Of a DNA stretch of 64,000 nt, positions 52,107 through 59,478 are shown piece after piece; the first letter of the stretch is position 1; the number at the start of each line of letters is the position of its first letter. Below the pieces are notes generated by a model. That model made no database searches. It was not told the origin of the DNA and worked only from the letters and a program-made list of their open reading frames with translations. The stretch is from Candidatus Saccharimonadota bacterium (GTDB lineage Bacteria > Patescibacteriota > Saccharimonadia > Saccharimonadales > UBA4665). The translations under genes were made by a program, and so were the position numbers. The DNA lies in NCBI GenBank assembly GCA_002746885.1, contig PDRS01000006.1, positions 1 through 64,000 of the forward strand, read 5' to 3'.

Positions 52107-52350
52107 GTACCCTCCTCTATTTAACCCTTACCTAGTAGTGTACCTTTTGTGGCGTAAACGGCATATAGTAATTTTGTCTGCGGAATACACTGCTCACGGC
52201 ATTATGCTCGTTCCGCGAGATTTTTAGTAAGGCGCGCCGAAACTCTAACCCGTTTGAATCTGCCTCGTAACGGCTGCGTCAAAAGACAAGCTGTCCATTG
52301 AAAATTTTTTGAGATTTTTTTATATCACACGTGGTATACTACGCGTACAT

Positions 52351-53874
52351 ATGACAACTCAAACAAACGAACGTATCGGTGATTTTGTGGCGCGCGTTCG
52401 CCAAGAGCGAGGCATGACGCAAGCAGAACTTGCCCAGCGGCTTGGAACAAGCCAATCAGCTATAAACCGCATAGAAAAAGGACGCCAAAACTTGAGCATA
52501 GAAACGCTCGGCCGTCTCAGCGAAGCCCTCAACAAGCAATTGGTGTCACTCGGCAGCGGCAGCGTCAACCTGCGCATAGAAGGCGGTCACGAACTCAGCG
52601 GTGCTATAAAACTCAAAACAAGCAAAAATGCGGCCGTCGGTTTGCTGTGCGCCAGCTTACTCAATCACGGCACGACTAAGTTCACGAATTTCCCACGCAT
52701 AGAAGAAGTTTTTCGCATACTAGAAGTACTGGAAAGCATTGGCGTTCAAACAAAATGGACAAATGGCAACGATCTCGAACTTAAGCGTCCGCCAAAACTC
52801 CGTCTCGATAAACTTGACAAAGCAGCCGCACGCAAAACCCGCACCGTCATCATGCTCATGGGTCCGCTTATGCACGAACTGACCGAGTTTAAGATCCCAT
52901 ACGCTGGCGGCTGTAAGCTAGGCGCACGCACGGTTGAGCCGCACCTGTTCGCCCTGCAAGAATTTGGGCTTAATGCCAAAGCACATGCCGGAAGCTACCA
53001 TGTTTCGGTACGACCAAAGCCAGCCGGTCGCTTTGCGTTGTATGAAATGGGCGATACCGTCACCGAAAACGCTCTCATGGCTGCAGCCGGACGAACGGAA
53101 GAAAGTGTCATCGAATTTGCGAGTGCTAACTACATGGTGCAGGATCTTTGTTTTTTCCTGCAAAAGCTAGGCGTCCACATAGATGGCATCGGTACAACAA
53201 CACTGCGAGTGCGCGGCGTCAAGCACATAAAGAAAAACATCACCTATGCGCCCGCCGAAGACCCTATAGAGGCAATGTTTTTCATAGCAGCCGCCGTGAC
53301 AACCAATTCAGCAATAACTATTGAGCGCGTCCCAATGGCATTTGTAACGCTCGAACTCCTCAAGCTACGCAAAATGGGTTTGCACTACACTCTGTCCGAC
53401 CGCTACGTCGCGAGTAACGGAAAAACCGAACTCGCCGACCTACACATACAAAAGCACGACGGCAAATTAAAAGCTTTATCGGAAAAAATCCATTCTCTAC
53501 CCTATCCGGGCGTCAACGCCGACAACCTCCCTTACTTCGTACCTATTTGCGCGGTCGCGAAAGGCCGCACCCTTATCCATGACTGGATGTATGAAAACCG
53601 CGCCATTTACTACACCGAGGTTTCTAAAATTGGCGCCAACATCGAGCTAGCCGATCCGCATCGCGTCTACATCACCGGCCCAACCACATTTACGCGTGCT
53701 GATGTTTTTTGTCCGCCCGCTCTGCGGCCAGCCAGCTTATTGCTCATAGGAATGCTTGCTGCCGACGGCATATCCACTCTGCGCAACATATACACTATTC
53801 AGCGCGGCTACGAAGACCTAGCCGAACGTTTGAACTCGCTCGGCGCTCGTATTGAAGTGTTTCAAGATTTATAA
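52351..53874 (+). CDS. murA: UDP-N-acetylglucosamine 1-carboxyvinyltransferase fused to an N-terminal XRE HTH
   Basis: MurA transfers enolpyruvate to UDP-GlcNAc, the first committed step of peptidoglycan synthesis. The product has 507 residues. Residues 8-64 are a Cro/C1-type HTH (GDFVARVRQERGMTQAELAQ, LGTSQSAINRIEKGRQNLSI). Residues 72-507 are a full MurA: Lys in TSKNAAVG (K92), the active Cys in YAGGCKLGARTV (C188), and VNADNLPYF with the conserved Asp. Normal MurA has about 420 residues, so the HTH is a real fusion, not a start error. TATACT lies 10 bases before the ATG. It may sense its own substrate level or regulate its own gene; this is inference. Confidence 0.92.
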   Translation: MTTQTNERIGDFVARVRQERGMTQAELAQRLGTSQSAINRIEKGRQNLSIETLGRLSEALNKQLVSLGSGSVNLRIEGGHELSGAIKLKTSKNAAVGLLCASLLNHGTTKFTNFPRIEEVFRILEVLESIGVQTKWTNGNDLELKRPPKLRLDKLDKAAARKTRTVIMLMGPLMHELTEFKIPYAGGCKLGARTVEPHLFALQEFGLNAKAHAGSYHVSVRPKPAGRFALYEMGDTVTENALMAAAGRTEESVIEFASANYMVQDLCFFLQKLGVHIDGIGTTTLRVRGVKHIKKNITYAPAEDPIEAMFFIAAAVTTNSAITIERVPMAFVTLELLKLRKMGLHYTLSDRYVASNGKTELADLHIQKHDGKLKALSEKIHSLPYPGVNADNLPYFVPICAVAKGRTLIHDWMYENRAIYYTEVSKIGANIELADPHRVYITGPTTFTRADVFCPPALRPASLLLIGMLAADGISTLRNIYTIQRGYEDLAERLNSLGARIEVFQDL

Positions 53875-54015
53875 ATGGTAGCGCCGCTCACTTCGACCGC
53901 GGCGTCATAACCTTGCCCTACGGCTAGTGCTACACGCTACCATCTCGTATTACTTGCCCGAGGACTATGTATTGCAGCCCATGCGGCGCAAATGCGCTCT
54001 ATTTTACGTATAAAA

Positions 54016-54090
54016 TGGTGCGGGTGAGGGTAGTCGAAACCCTATCTTGGGCTTGGAAAGCCCTTATAATAGCCGTTATACTACACCCGC
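54016..54090 (-). tRNA. tRNA-Gly (anticodon TCC)
   Basis: The acceptor GCGGGTG pairs with CACCCGC, discriminator A, and CCA is encoded. The anticodon loop TTTCCAA gives TCC. The TATAAT promoter lies at 54108-54113 (minus strand). Confidence 0.92.
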
Positions 54091-54324
54091 AACTGAGGCG
54101 CACAGGTATTATACCCAATTATTGACATTTTGTATCTATCAAGCGCGCGGCGCGCAAATTTAGCTGGGTAACTACCTGAAATATGAGCGCTTGCCCGCAT
54201 ACTTGAGCAAAATGCTCGCTCAGATTTTGCTGTGAGCGGTCGCCAGACATACGGCGCCGCACCTGACAGTGCTCGTGGCGGTTTCGAACTATTGTTCTAT
54301 CTTCTGATATAATCACAGTGTTGC

Positions 54325-54401
54325 GCCCTGGTAGCTCAGCTGGATAGAGCAGAGGACTTCTAAGCCTAAGGTCGCAGGTTCGAATCCTGCCCGGGGCGCC
54401 A
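54325..54401 (+). tRNA. tRNA-Arg (anticodon TCT)
   Basis: The acceptor GCCCTGG pairs with CCGGGGC (one G-U), discriminator G, and CCA is encoded. The anticodon loop ACTTCTAAG gives TCT. TATAAT at 54308-54313 lies 11 bases upstream. Confidence 0.95.
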
Positions 54402-54428
54402 TAGACGACACTAACCGCGGAGGAAAAC

Positions 54429-54662
54429 ATGTCTGGATTGGAGCAAACCTACTACATTATTGCGATTATATGCATGTCGCTTGGCCTTCTGTTGCTCGGA
54501 GCGATTGTAGCGGCAATCATTATCATCCGTAACAAAGTTATAGATCTCGAACGTATGATCAAAGAAAAGTTCCATACCGCCGTCAATGCCGCAGATAAAG
54601 CTGTTGAGATTGCTGGCGCCGTACGCAGCGTAGCAGATGCGGTCGGTCACAAGAAAAAATAA
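54429..54662 (+). CDS. Small membrane protein
   Basis: This encodes 77 residues with GGAGG before the ATG. One long hydrophobic helix (YYIIAIICMSLGLLLLGAIV and on) precedes an amphipathic C-terminal helix (DLERMIKEKFHTAVNAADKA). It is 27 bases downstream of tRNA-Arg and 24 before the YihY-family gene, so tRNA and both genes may share a transcript. No family recognised. Confidence 0.75.
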   Translation: MSGLEQTYYIIAIICMSLGLLLLGAIVAAIIIIRNKVIDLERMIKEKFHTAVNAADKAVEIAGAVRSVADAVGHKKK

Positions 54663-54686
54663 TCTCAGACTGCGCACTGCTCTGCT

Positions 54687-55631
54687 ATGACGCTTCGAAG
54701 AAAATCACCCAACATTTTGCAGCGTGCCGTCTCACGCCTAGACAAAACACAGCAGAAACATCGCTGGATCGCGTTTCCGTACGCACTCATCAAAAAGTGC
54801 GGCGACGATCGAACCGACTACCAGGCAGCGCTTATTGCATACTATGGATTTTTGTCGCTTTTTCCTACACTCATTGTAGCAACGGCCATCATACAGATTG
54901 TGGCGCAAAACAATCCAGCACTTCAGGAGCAACTGCAAAAAAGCATCACAAGCTACTTTCCAGCGATTGGCCAGAATTTATCTGATAGCATACGTACTCC
55001 CAGCAAAAGCGGTCTTGCGCTTGCGGGTGCTTTGCTGATTTCGTTATACGGCGCCCAAGGTGTTGCCCGAGCGATTATTCATAGCCTCAACCGTGTTTGG
55101 TGCGTGCCTCGCTACAAACATCATTCATTTCCGAAAACACTGCTGCGCAGTTACGCGCTACTCTTTGCGAGCGGGATTGGGTTAATAGCTGCGGCGGCGC
55201 TAACTGGTTACGCCACCAGCGGCAACATACATTTTGCAGTTCGAGCTGTTTTGTGGCTGAGCGGCTTTAGCATGCTGTTTATTGTTTTTTGGGGCGTGTA
55301 CAGTTTTGGTCCAGCCGTTCGCAAGCGACCGTTCGCAAACATTCCTGGTTCGCTCGTCGCAGCAGTTGCGTTCACACTTTTACACGCTTTGGGGAGCTAC
55401 ATTATCACACGGCAGCTTCGCGGACAAACAGGCTTAAATGCACAGTTCGCTGTTGTGCTTGCACTGCTTTTTTGGCTATACCTACAAGCACAGGTGTTTT
55501 TATATGCCCTGCAATTGAATGTTGTGCGCGCCTTTCAGCTCTACCCGCGCAGTATTGTGCATGATCCTCCGACGCCAGCCGACCGAAAAGCGCTCACGCT
55601 ATATCAAAAGCGAGAAGCATTCCTCCCGTAG
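54687..55631 (+). CDS. YihY/BrkB family membrane protein
   Basis: This 314-residue inner-membrane protein has six predicted helices and the family pattern: DRTDYQAALIAYYGFLSLFP near the start, then SGLALAGALLISLYGAQGVARAIIHSLNRVWCVP, and a C-terminal FWLYLQAQVFLYALQLN. It was once annotated as ribonuclease BN; its function is not settled. The basic N-terminus of about 35 residues is cytoplasmic. Confidence 0.9.
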   Translation: MTLRRKSPNILQRAVSRLDKTQQKHRWIAFPYALIKKCGDDRTDYQAALIAYYGFLSLFPTLIVATAIIQIVAQNNPALQEQLQKSITSYFPAIGQNLSDSIRTPSKSGLALAGALLISLYGAQGVARAIIHSLNRVWCVPRYKHHSFPKTLLRSYALLFASGIGLIAAAALTGYATSGNIHFAVRAVLWLSGFSMLFIVFWGVYSFGPAVRKRPFANIPGSLVAAVAFTLLHALGSYIITRQLRGQTGLNAQFAVVLALLFWLYLQAQVFLYALQLNVVRAFQLYPRSIVHDPPTPADRKALTLYQKREAFLP

Positions 55632-55723
55632 CCAGTAGCGACACCCTCGCACGGTTTCGTTGCTGTTGTGTTTTATTTCATTTCTCGGTATAATCACCTC
55701 TGTTTTCTGCATATAGTGCAGCT

Positions 55724-55782
55724 AACCGCAGTTTTCTCTGCAAGGCATACTGTCAGCAGATTAAACTGCACAAGAAGCGGTT
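55724..55782 (+). ncRNA. Candidate structured RNA upstream of tRNA-His
   Basis: A TATAAT at 55689-55694 lies about 165 bases before tRNA-His. In between, AACC (55724-55727) pairs with GGTT (55779-55782), GCAGTTT (55728-55734) with AAACTGC (55763-55769) and CTGC (55738-55741) with GCAG (55756-55759), nesting as one branched-free hairpin. A smaller hairpin CTGCA/TGCAG lies before it. No protein frame fits. It could be a processed leader of tRNA-His or an independent small RNA. Confidence 0.4.
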
Positions 55783-55857
55783 GGTTTGCGCGAGCGACGT
55801 CCAAAATGAGCAAAAGCAAGCTCCAGGAAAGATTGTCGTCGCCACATACCGCAACAT

Positions 55858-55935
55858 GGCGGATGTAGCTCAGTTGGTTAGAGCGTCTGTTTGTGGCACA
55901 GAAGGCCGTGGGTTCAAGTCCCATCATTCGCCCCA
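55858..55935 (+). tRNA. tRNA-His (anticodon GTG)
   Basis: G-1 at 55858 faces discriminator C. The acceptor GCGGATG pairs with CATTCGC, and CCA is encoded. The anticodon loop TTTGTGGCA gives GTG. Confidence 0.95.
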
Positions 55936-55968
55936 AGTAAAACCCCTGCGGCAGCGGGGGTTTTACTT
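55935..55968 (+). terminator. Terminator after tRNA-His
   Basis: AAGTAAAACCCC pairs perfectly with GGGGTTTTACTT. The stem begins at the last A of the encoded CCA. The TTTT of the 3' arm serves as part of the U-tract. Confidence 0.8.
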
Positions 55969-55982
55969 AGAAAAACAGCCGT

Positions 55983-56621
55983 CTAGGCAACGTGTTGCAA
56001 AAGCAACCCGACCGCAACTGGTACAAGCAGATTATCAAAGCCGAGCGCCGCAACATTCTCCAGCAAAGTCGCCATGACTGCACACCCTAAGACATGCTGC
56101 CATATAAGACCATTGTCCGAAAAATGACTATAGCCAGTCAAAAGTGCCAGCGAAATGATAAAGAACGTTAGACTACCAATGAGGCTTTTCGTGCGGCCAA
56201 ACAAATGGTATTTGTTTTCGGTACCATAACGCGTACCGATAATCGCTGCAAATCCATCCGCCAGTGCCATTTGCAAAATGGCTGCAGCGTACACGCCTTT
56301 CGATGTTGTTACAAGCGTCAGCAACCCAACGCTCAGAGCAAAGAAAATCTCGCCATACGTAGGACGCTGCACGCTTCCTATAGCCCGAAACACGCCGAGA
56401 TGCATCGCCGCCAAAACCACCGCAAAGAACGCTAAGCTAAGGATGCGGATTTCCGTCCAGTCAAGAAAATACGGCCAAAACGCTACAAACGTCCCGACGC
56501 TAATATGAATAAATTTGCGCCCAACCTCGCCGCGAAATAAATGCCGCCTCCAGCCCCACTCTGAAAACAGTAGCAGCACAAAGACCACGCCAACAGCAAA
56601 TGCTATGTTTGTTACATTCAT
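55983..56621 (-). CDS. Dolichol kinase/phytol kinase-like CTP-dependent membrane kinase
   Basis: This 212-residue protein has six to seven membrane helices. Motifs of the SEC59/VTE5/DGK1 group are GRKFIHISVG near residue 35, DGFAAIIGTRYG near 125 and TKSLIGSLTF near 150. The family phosphorylates prenyl alcohols, diacylglycerol or phytol, so it may recycle an isoprenoid carrier. TACAAT lies 9 bases before the ATG. It converges with the tRNA-His terminator. Confidence 0.8.
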   Translation of the reverse strand: MNVTNIAFAVGVVFVLLLFSEWGWRRHLFRGEVGRKFIHISVGTFVAFWPYFLDWTEIRILSLAFFAVVLAAMHLGVFRAIGSVQRPTYGEIFFALSVGLLTLVTTSKGVYAAAILQMALADGFAAIIGTRYGTENKYHLFGRTKSLIGSLTFFIISLALLTGYSHFSDNGLIWQHVLGCAVMATLLENVAALGFDNLLVPVAVGLLLQHVA

Positions 56622-56707
56622 TCCACTGTTATTGTACGCTATTATTTTTTAGTACGCGAGACGATCGGTGCTGCATGCACGCATGTAGACATTTATCGAA
56701 AAACAGT

Positions 56708-56713
56708 TATGAT
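56708..56713 (+). promoter_or_regulatory. -10 box of the gene at 56720 (leaderless, GTG start)
   Basis: TATGAT, 6 bases (TGATGT), then GTG at 56720. Confidence 0.5.
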
Positions 56714-56719
56714 TGATGT

Positions 56720-57328
56720 GTGGCAACTCGTTCTAAGCAGTTTCGGAAGATCATCCTTCGTATCGTAGGCGGAGCGGGATATTTTACCGTTTTTATGGAG
56801 TGGTTTCTACTGCTTGCGCTGTACACACCAAAATTTTTCGAGTCTGAAGTGGGCAAAGTGATTTTTACGAAAACAAAAACAGAACCCGAGCCTCTTATAT
56901 CGCAGCCAATCGAAACCGCTTCACCTCTTGAGCCATCAGCATTTATGGCCGTTCTTTTCGTGATTGCCGCATGCACACTCATTGCACTGATTTGCTACGT
57001 AATTTTTGCGAAATACATACCTGGCGCGGCAAAGGCAACCGACAAGGTCGTGCATTTTGCAACCGAAAAGACAGTGCCCGTTGTAGCGCACAAGCCCAAA
57101 GAAAAAATTCCAACCAAAAAACGTAAACTCCTCACGGAGCGCATTCAAATATGGATCAAGGTTGTTCTGGCAAGCGTACCGGTTGCAGCAGTATACGCAG
57201 CGTATCATGACCGCGAAACTGTCCTGGCGCAGCTGGCTATACTTGGGTTTGGCGTACTCGGTACAATAGCGCTGGGTTTCTTTATGACTCATTTCGCACT
57301 ACAAAAGCACTGGAAAATAACCGAATAA
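56720..57328 (+). CDS. Membrane protein of unknown function
   Basis: This encodes 202 residues from GTG 56720. Four membrane segments are visible: about 15-32 (GGAGYFTVFMEWFLLLAL), 73-95 (FMAVLFVIAACTLIALICYV), 145-163 (VLASVPVAAVYAAYH) and 173-192 (ILGFGVLGTIALGFFMTH). A Lys-rich loop (KPKEKIPTKKRKLL) lies between the second and third. No family is recognised. The divergent neighbour is the kinase-like gene. Confidence 0.65.
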   Translation: MATRSKQFRKIILRIVGGAGYFTVFMEWFLLLALYTPKFFESEVGKVIFTKTKTEPEPLISQPIETASPLEPSAFMAVLFVIAACTLIALICYVIFAKYIPGAAKATDKVVHFATEKTVPVVAHKPKEKIPTKKRKLLTERIQIWIKVVLASVPVAAVYAAYHDRETVLAQLAILGFGVLGTIALGFFMTHFALQKHWKITE

Positions 57329-57397
57329 AAAAGCGAGAACGAGCGGCGAGCTAGCAAAACCAATGCTCATCTGTTAAAATCAAATCACTCCGTCCGT

Positions 57398-57440
57398 CGG
57401 GGCGCAGTTTGCTACTGTGCACAGTTTGGGTTTATCCGCT
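57398..57440 (+). pseudogene. Decayed tRNA-Pro relic
   Basis: CGGGG-CGCAGTTTGCTA, then GTGCACAGTTTGGGT and TATCCGC, follow the order of the intact tRNA-Pro genes at 57479 and 57666, including the TTTGGG anticodon-loop region, with deletions in the acceptor and changed stems. It is preceded by TAAAAT in the position of the -10 box of the intact gene at 57666. It cannot fold as a tRNA. Confidence 0.45.
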
Positions 57441-57478
57441 ATAGAGAAAGATCTTGACTTGTGTAGTTAGCTTTTTGT

Positions 57479-57555
57479 CGGGGAGTGGCGCAGTCCGGTA
57501 GCGCACGCGGTTTGGGACCGCGGGGTCGCAGGTTCAAATCCTGTCTCCCCGACCA
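57479..57555 (+). tRNA. tRNA-Pro (anticodon TGG)
   Basis: The acceptor CGGGGAG pairs with CTCCCCG, discriminator A, and CCA is encoded. The anticodon arm CGCGG-TTTGGGA-CCGCG gives TGG. Confidence 0.96.
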
Positions 57556-57665
57556 CGATTACTGAAATCATATACGCCTTTGTCTTTGGTGAGAAATTGC
57601 GGAACGTGACCGCTGAGGTCAACTTCAGCGTCCTTTGAGTAAGTCTAGTATAATGAAATGGTCGT

Positions 57666-57742
57666 CGGGGTGTGGCGCAGCTTGGTAGCGCGCAGCGTTC
57701 GGGACGCTGAGGTCGCCGGTTCAAATCCAGTCACCCCGACCA
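57666..57742 (+). tRNA. tRNA-Pro (anticodon CGG)
   Basis: The acceptor CGGGGTG pairs with CACCCCG, discriminator A, and CCA is encoded. The anticodon arm CAGCG-TTCGGGA-CGCTG gives CGG. TATAAT at 57649-57654 lies 11 bases upstream. Confidence 0.96.
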
Positions 57743-57778
57743 CTGAAAAAACCCACTTTACGTGGGTTTTTTCAGTGG
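57740..57778 (+). terminator. Terminator overlapping the CCA of tRNA-Pro (CGG)
   Basis: CCACTGAAAAAACCCAC (57740-57756) pairs perfectly with GTGGGTTTTTTCAGTGG (57762-57778), loop TTTAC. The CCA end lies in the base of the stem. Confidence 0.85.
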
Positions 57779-57878
57779 CTCAGCATGGTCGAGCAAAGAA
57801 TTACTTCTTCCTAATCTAGGAATCATACCTCTTTTTATCACGACCGCACCAAACATGCCGCCAGCCAGAGCAACTCAC

Positions 57879-58688
57879 CTAGTCAACGTTTGCAGACCAA
57901 ACACGGCGGATGTGGCGGGCAGACGTAGCTCGACCATTCGATTCATCTACCTCGACGAGCAAAGCGTTGAACTGTACGCGGCCAGCTGTTTCGAGCTGGT
58001 TGCGAGTTTTTAGGCCGTCGCGCCAGCGCGGAATAATACTATCAAAGCTAACGCCGAGTGAAGAGTTGAGCGACCCGCACATTCCTACGTCCGTGATATG
58101 CGCCGTGCCTTTCGGCAGCACTTGCGCGTCAGCCGTCGGCACATGCCAGTGGTCGCCCACGACTACAGAAACCCGACCGTCGAGATAATGACCAAAAACA
58201 ACCTTTTCGCTACTAAAATCACCGTGCAAATTTACGACACTCGCAAAATATGCTTCTCGCGGTACGTTTGCTAAAATTTCATCTATTTTTTTCAGCGGGT
58301 TTTCGGTTTCGATGTGCGCTTGTTTCCCGACGATGCTCCCCAGCAAACTGACGATCAACACGGCGCCTTTGGGTGTTTCGACAAGCTTGTAGCCAGACCC
58401 AGGGCAGTCAAACATATTGGCCGGGCCGACAACTGGTTCAGTGTCGTTTTCTAAATATGCCGCCAGGCTCGACACGGACGGCGTGTGATTTCCACCTGAA
58501 AACGCCTGCACGCCTGCCTGCTGCAACCGTGCCATGTCTTCGGGCGACATGCCTTTTCCGTTTGTTACGTTTTCTGCTTGCGCTATGACGAAATCAATAT
58601 GTTCATTTTTAACCAACTCCGGCAGCATTTGCTCGACAGCCTGTATGCCTAGCTCCGCCATTATGTCGCCAATATAAAGTATTTTCAT
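57879..58688 (-). CDS. ymdB: YmdB family metallophosphoesterase
   Basis: This encodes 269 residues from ATG 58688; CATACT lies 6 bases before it. YmdB enzymes cleave 2',3'-cyclic nucleotides and affect RNA turnover. Motifs are ILYIGDIMAELG, AQAENVTNGKG and FSGGNHTPS. VNLHGDFSSEK replaces the usual DFHAExTSEK, and VVGDHWHVPTADAQVLP replaces GTHTHVxTAD. The metal ligands Asp, Glu, Asn and His are kept. It lies downstream of rny, the usual neighbour. Confidence 0.9.
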   Translation of the reverse strand: MKILYIGDIMAELGIQAVEQMLPELVKNEHIDFVIAQAENVTNGKGMSPEDMARLQQAGVQAFSGGNHTPSVSSLAAYLENDTEPVVGPANMFDCPGSGYKLVETPKGAVLIVSLLGSIVGKQAHIETENPLKKIDEILANVPREAYFASVVNLHGDFSSEKVVFGHYLDGRVSVVVGDHWHVPTADAQVLPKGTAHITDVGMCGSLNSSLGVSFDSIIPRWRDGLKTRNQLETAGRVQFNALLVEVDESNGRATSARHIRRVWSANVD

Positions 58689-58694
58689 ACTCTT

Positions 58695-58700
58695 AGTATG
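58695..58700 (-). promoter_or_regulatory. -10 box of ymdB (leaderless)
   Basis: CATACT, 6 bases, then the ATG at 58688, minus strand; the box lies within the gap after the epimerase gene's stop region. Confidence 0.4.
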
Positions 58701-58729
58701 GCACAGGTGTAGGTACGACGATAGCCGCA

Positions 58730-59476
58730 CTAGGCCGTCGGACGAAAGGAAATCGTCATAGCGACCGTTTTCGTCTGACTGGGCTGCAGTTCACTGGCAG
58801 GATTGTCAGTTAGGTAGCCGCTTTCGGTTGGTTCTACGCACAAAAAGTCCGTATCCGATTCACTCCACAACGCAAAAAGAGGCAGCCCATCGCCTGCTAT
58901 ACTCCACGCCCGTTGACCAAGCTGGAGTTGAGCAGCCGCCGCAATACTATCGATTTTTCGCGTAGCAAGCAACTCTTCGGCGCTGCACTGGTACGTTTGG
59001 CCGTCGATAGTAACGCGAGCGTCTGTAGCCGATTGGCCATCAGTAATCGGAAAATATGGGTGGAAAGCGGGGTTGAGTGTGAATGACTCAACGCCAATAT
59101 TACGAATGGTCAGCGTTTCACGCAGACTGTTTTCTTCCAGTTCAATTGCAAGATCCATACTGCAGCCCGCATACACTGGCGGCAAACTTTCCACCTGAGC
59201 CGCGGGATCATCCAGTGAAAGCGTGACGCGTGATTCTGTCTGCGTATGTACCGTCCATGTACAGTTTCGGGCAAAGCCATGCTGACTGAGCCCTACCGTC
59301 TCACCTGGCCCAAAGATGGGCGCACAAAGCGGTATGCCGCCGCGATTTTTACCGTTTGGCATATCTCTTCGCGCGAACAGTAGCTCAGCGCCATTTGCGT
59401 CCGCCCACGACTCCACATATGCCCCCGCGGGGTTTACTAGCGCATATGAGTCGTTTGGATGACGCAGTTCAATCAT
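58730..59476 (-). CDS. Aldose 1-epimerase-like protein
   Basis: This encodes 248 residues. It has the galactose mutarotase beta-sandwich with the catalytic pattern shifted towards glucose-6-phosphate 1-epimerase (YeaD-like) forms: GGIPLCAPIFGP, QHGFARNCTW, LNPAFHPYFPI and FLCVEPTESGYLTD. It interconverts anomers of a hexose or hexose phosphate, which would suit the trehalose and UDP-glucose genes. Its ATG lies 2 bases after the rny stop, so the two are coupled. Confidence 0.85.
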   Translation of the reverse strand: MIELRHPNDSYALVNPAGAYVESWADANGAELLFARRDMPNGKNRGGIPLCAPIFGPGETVGLSQHGFARNCTWTVHTQTESRVTLSLDDPAAQVESLPPVYAGCSMDLAIELEENSLRETLTIRNIGVESFTLNPAFHPYFPITDGQSATDARVTIDGQTYQCSAEELLATRKIDSIAAAAQLQLGQRAWSIAGDGLPLFALWSESDTDFLCVEPTESGYLTDNPASELQPSQTKTVAMTISFRPTA

Positions 59477-59478
59477 GC

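Noticed and set aside
57467..57724. An 85-codon minus frame containing GETGFEPATPRSQ
   Set aside because: It is an antisense translation of the two tRNA-Pro genes, a classic database artefact. Similar frames antisense to tRNA-Arg (54119-54430) and tRNA-His (55694-55936) were rejected for the same reason.
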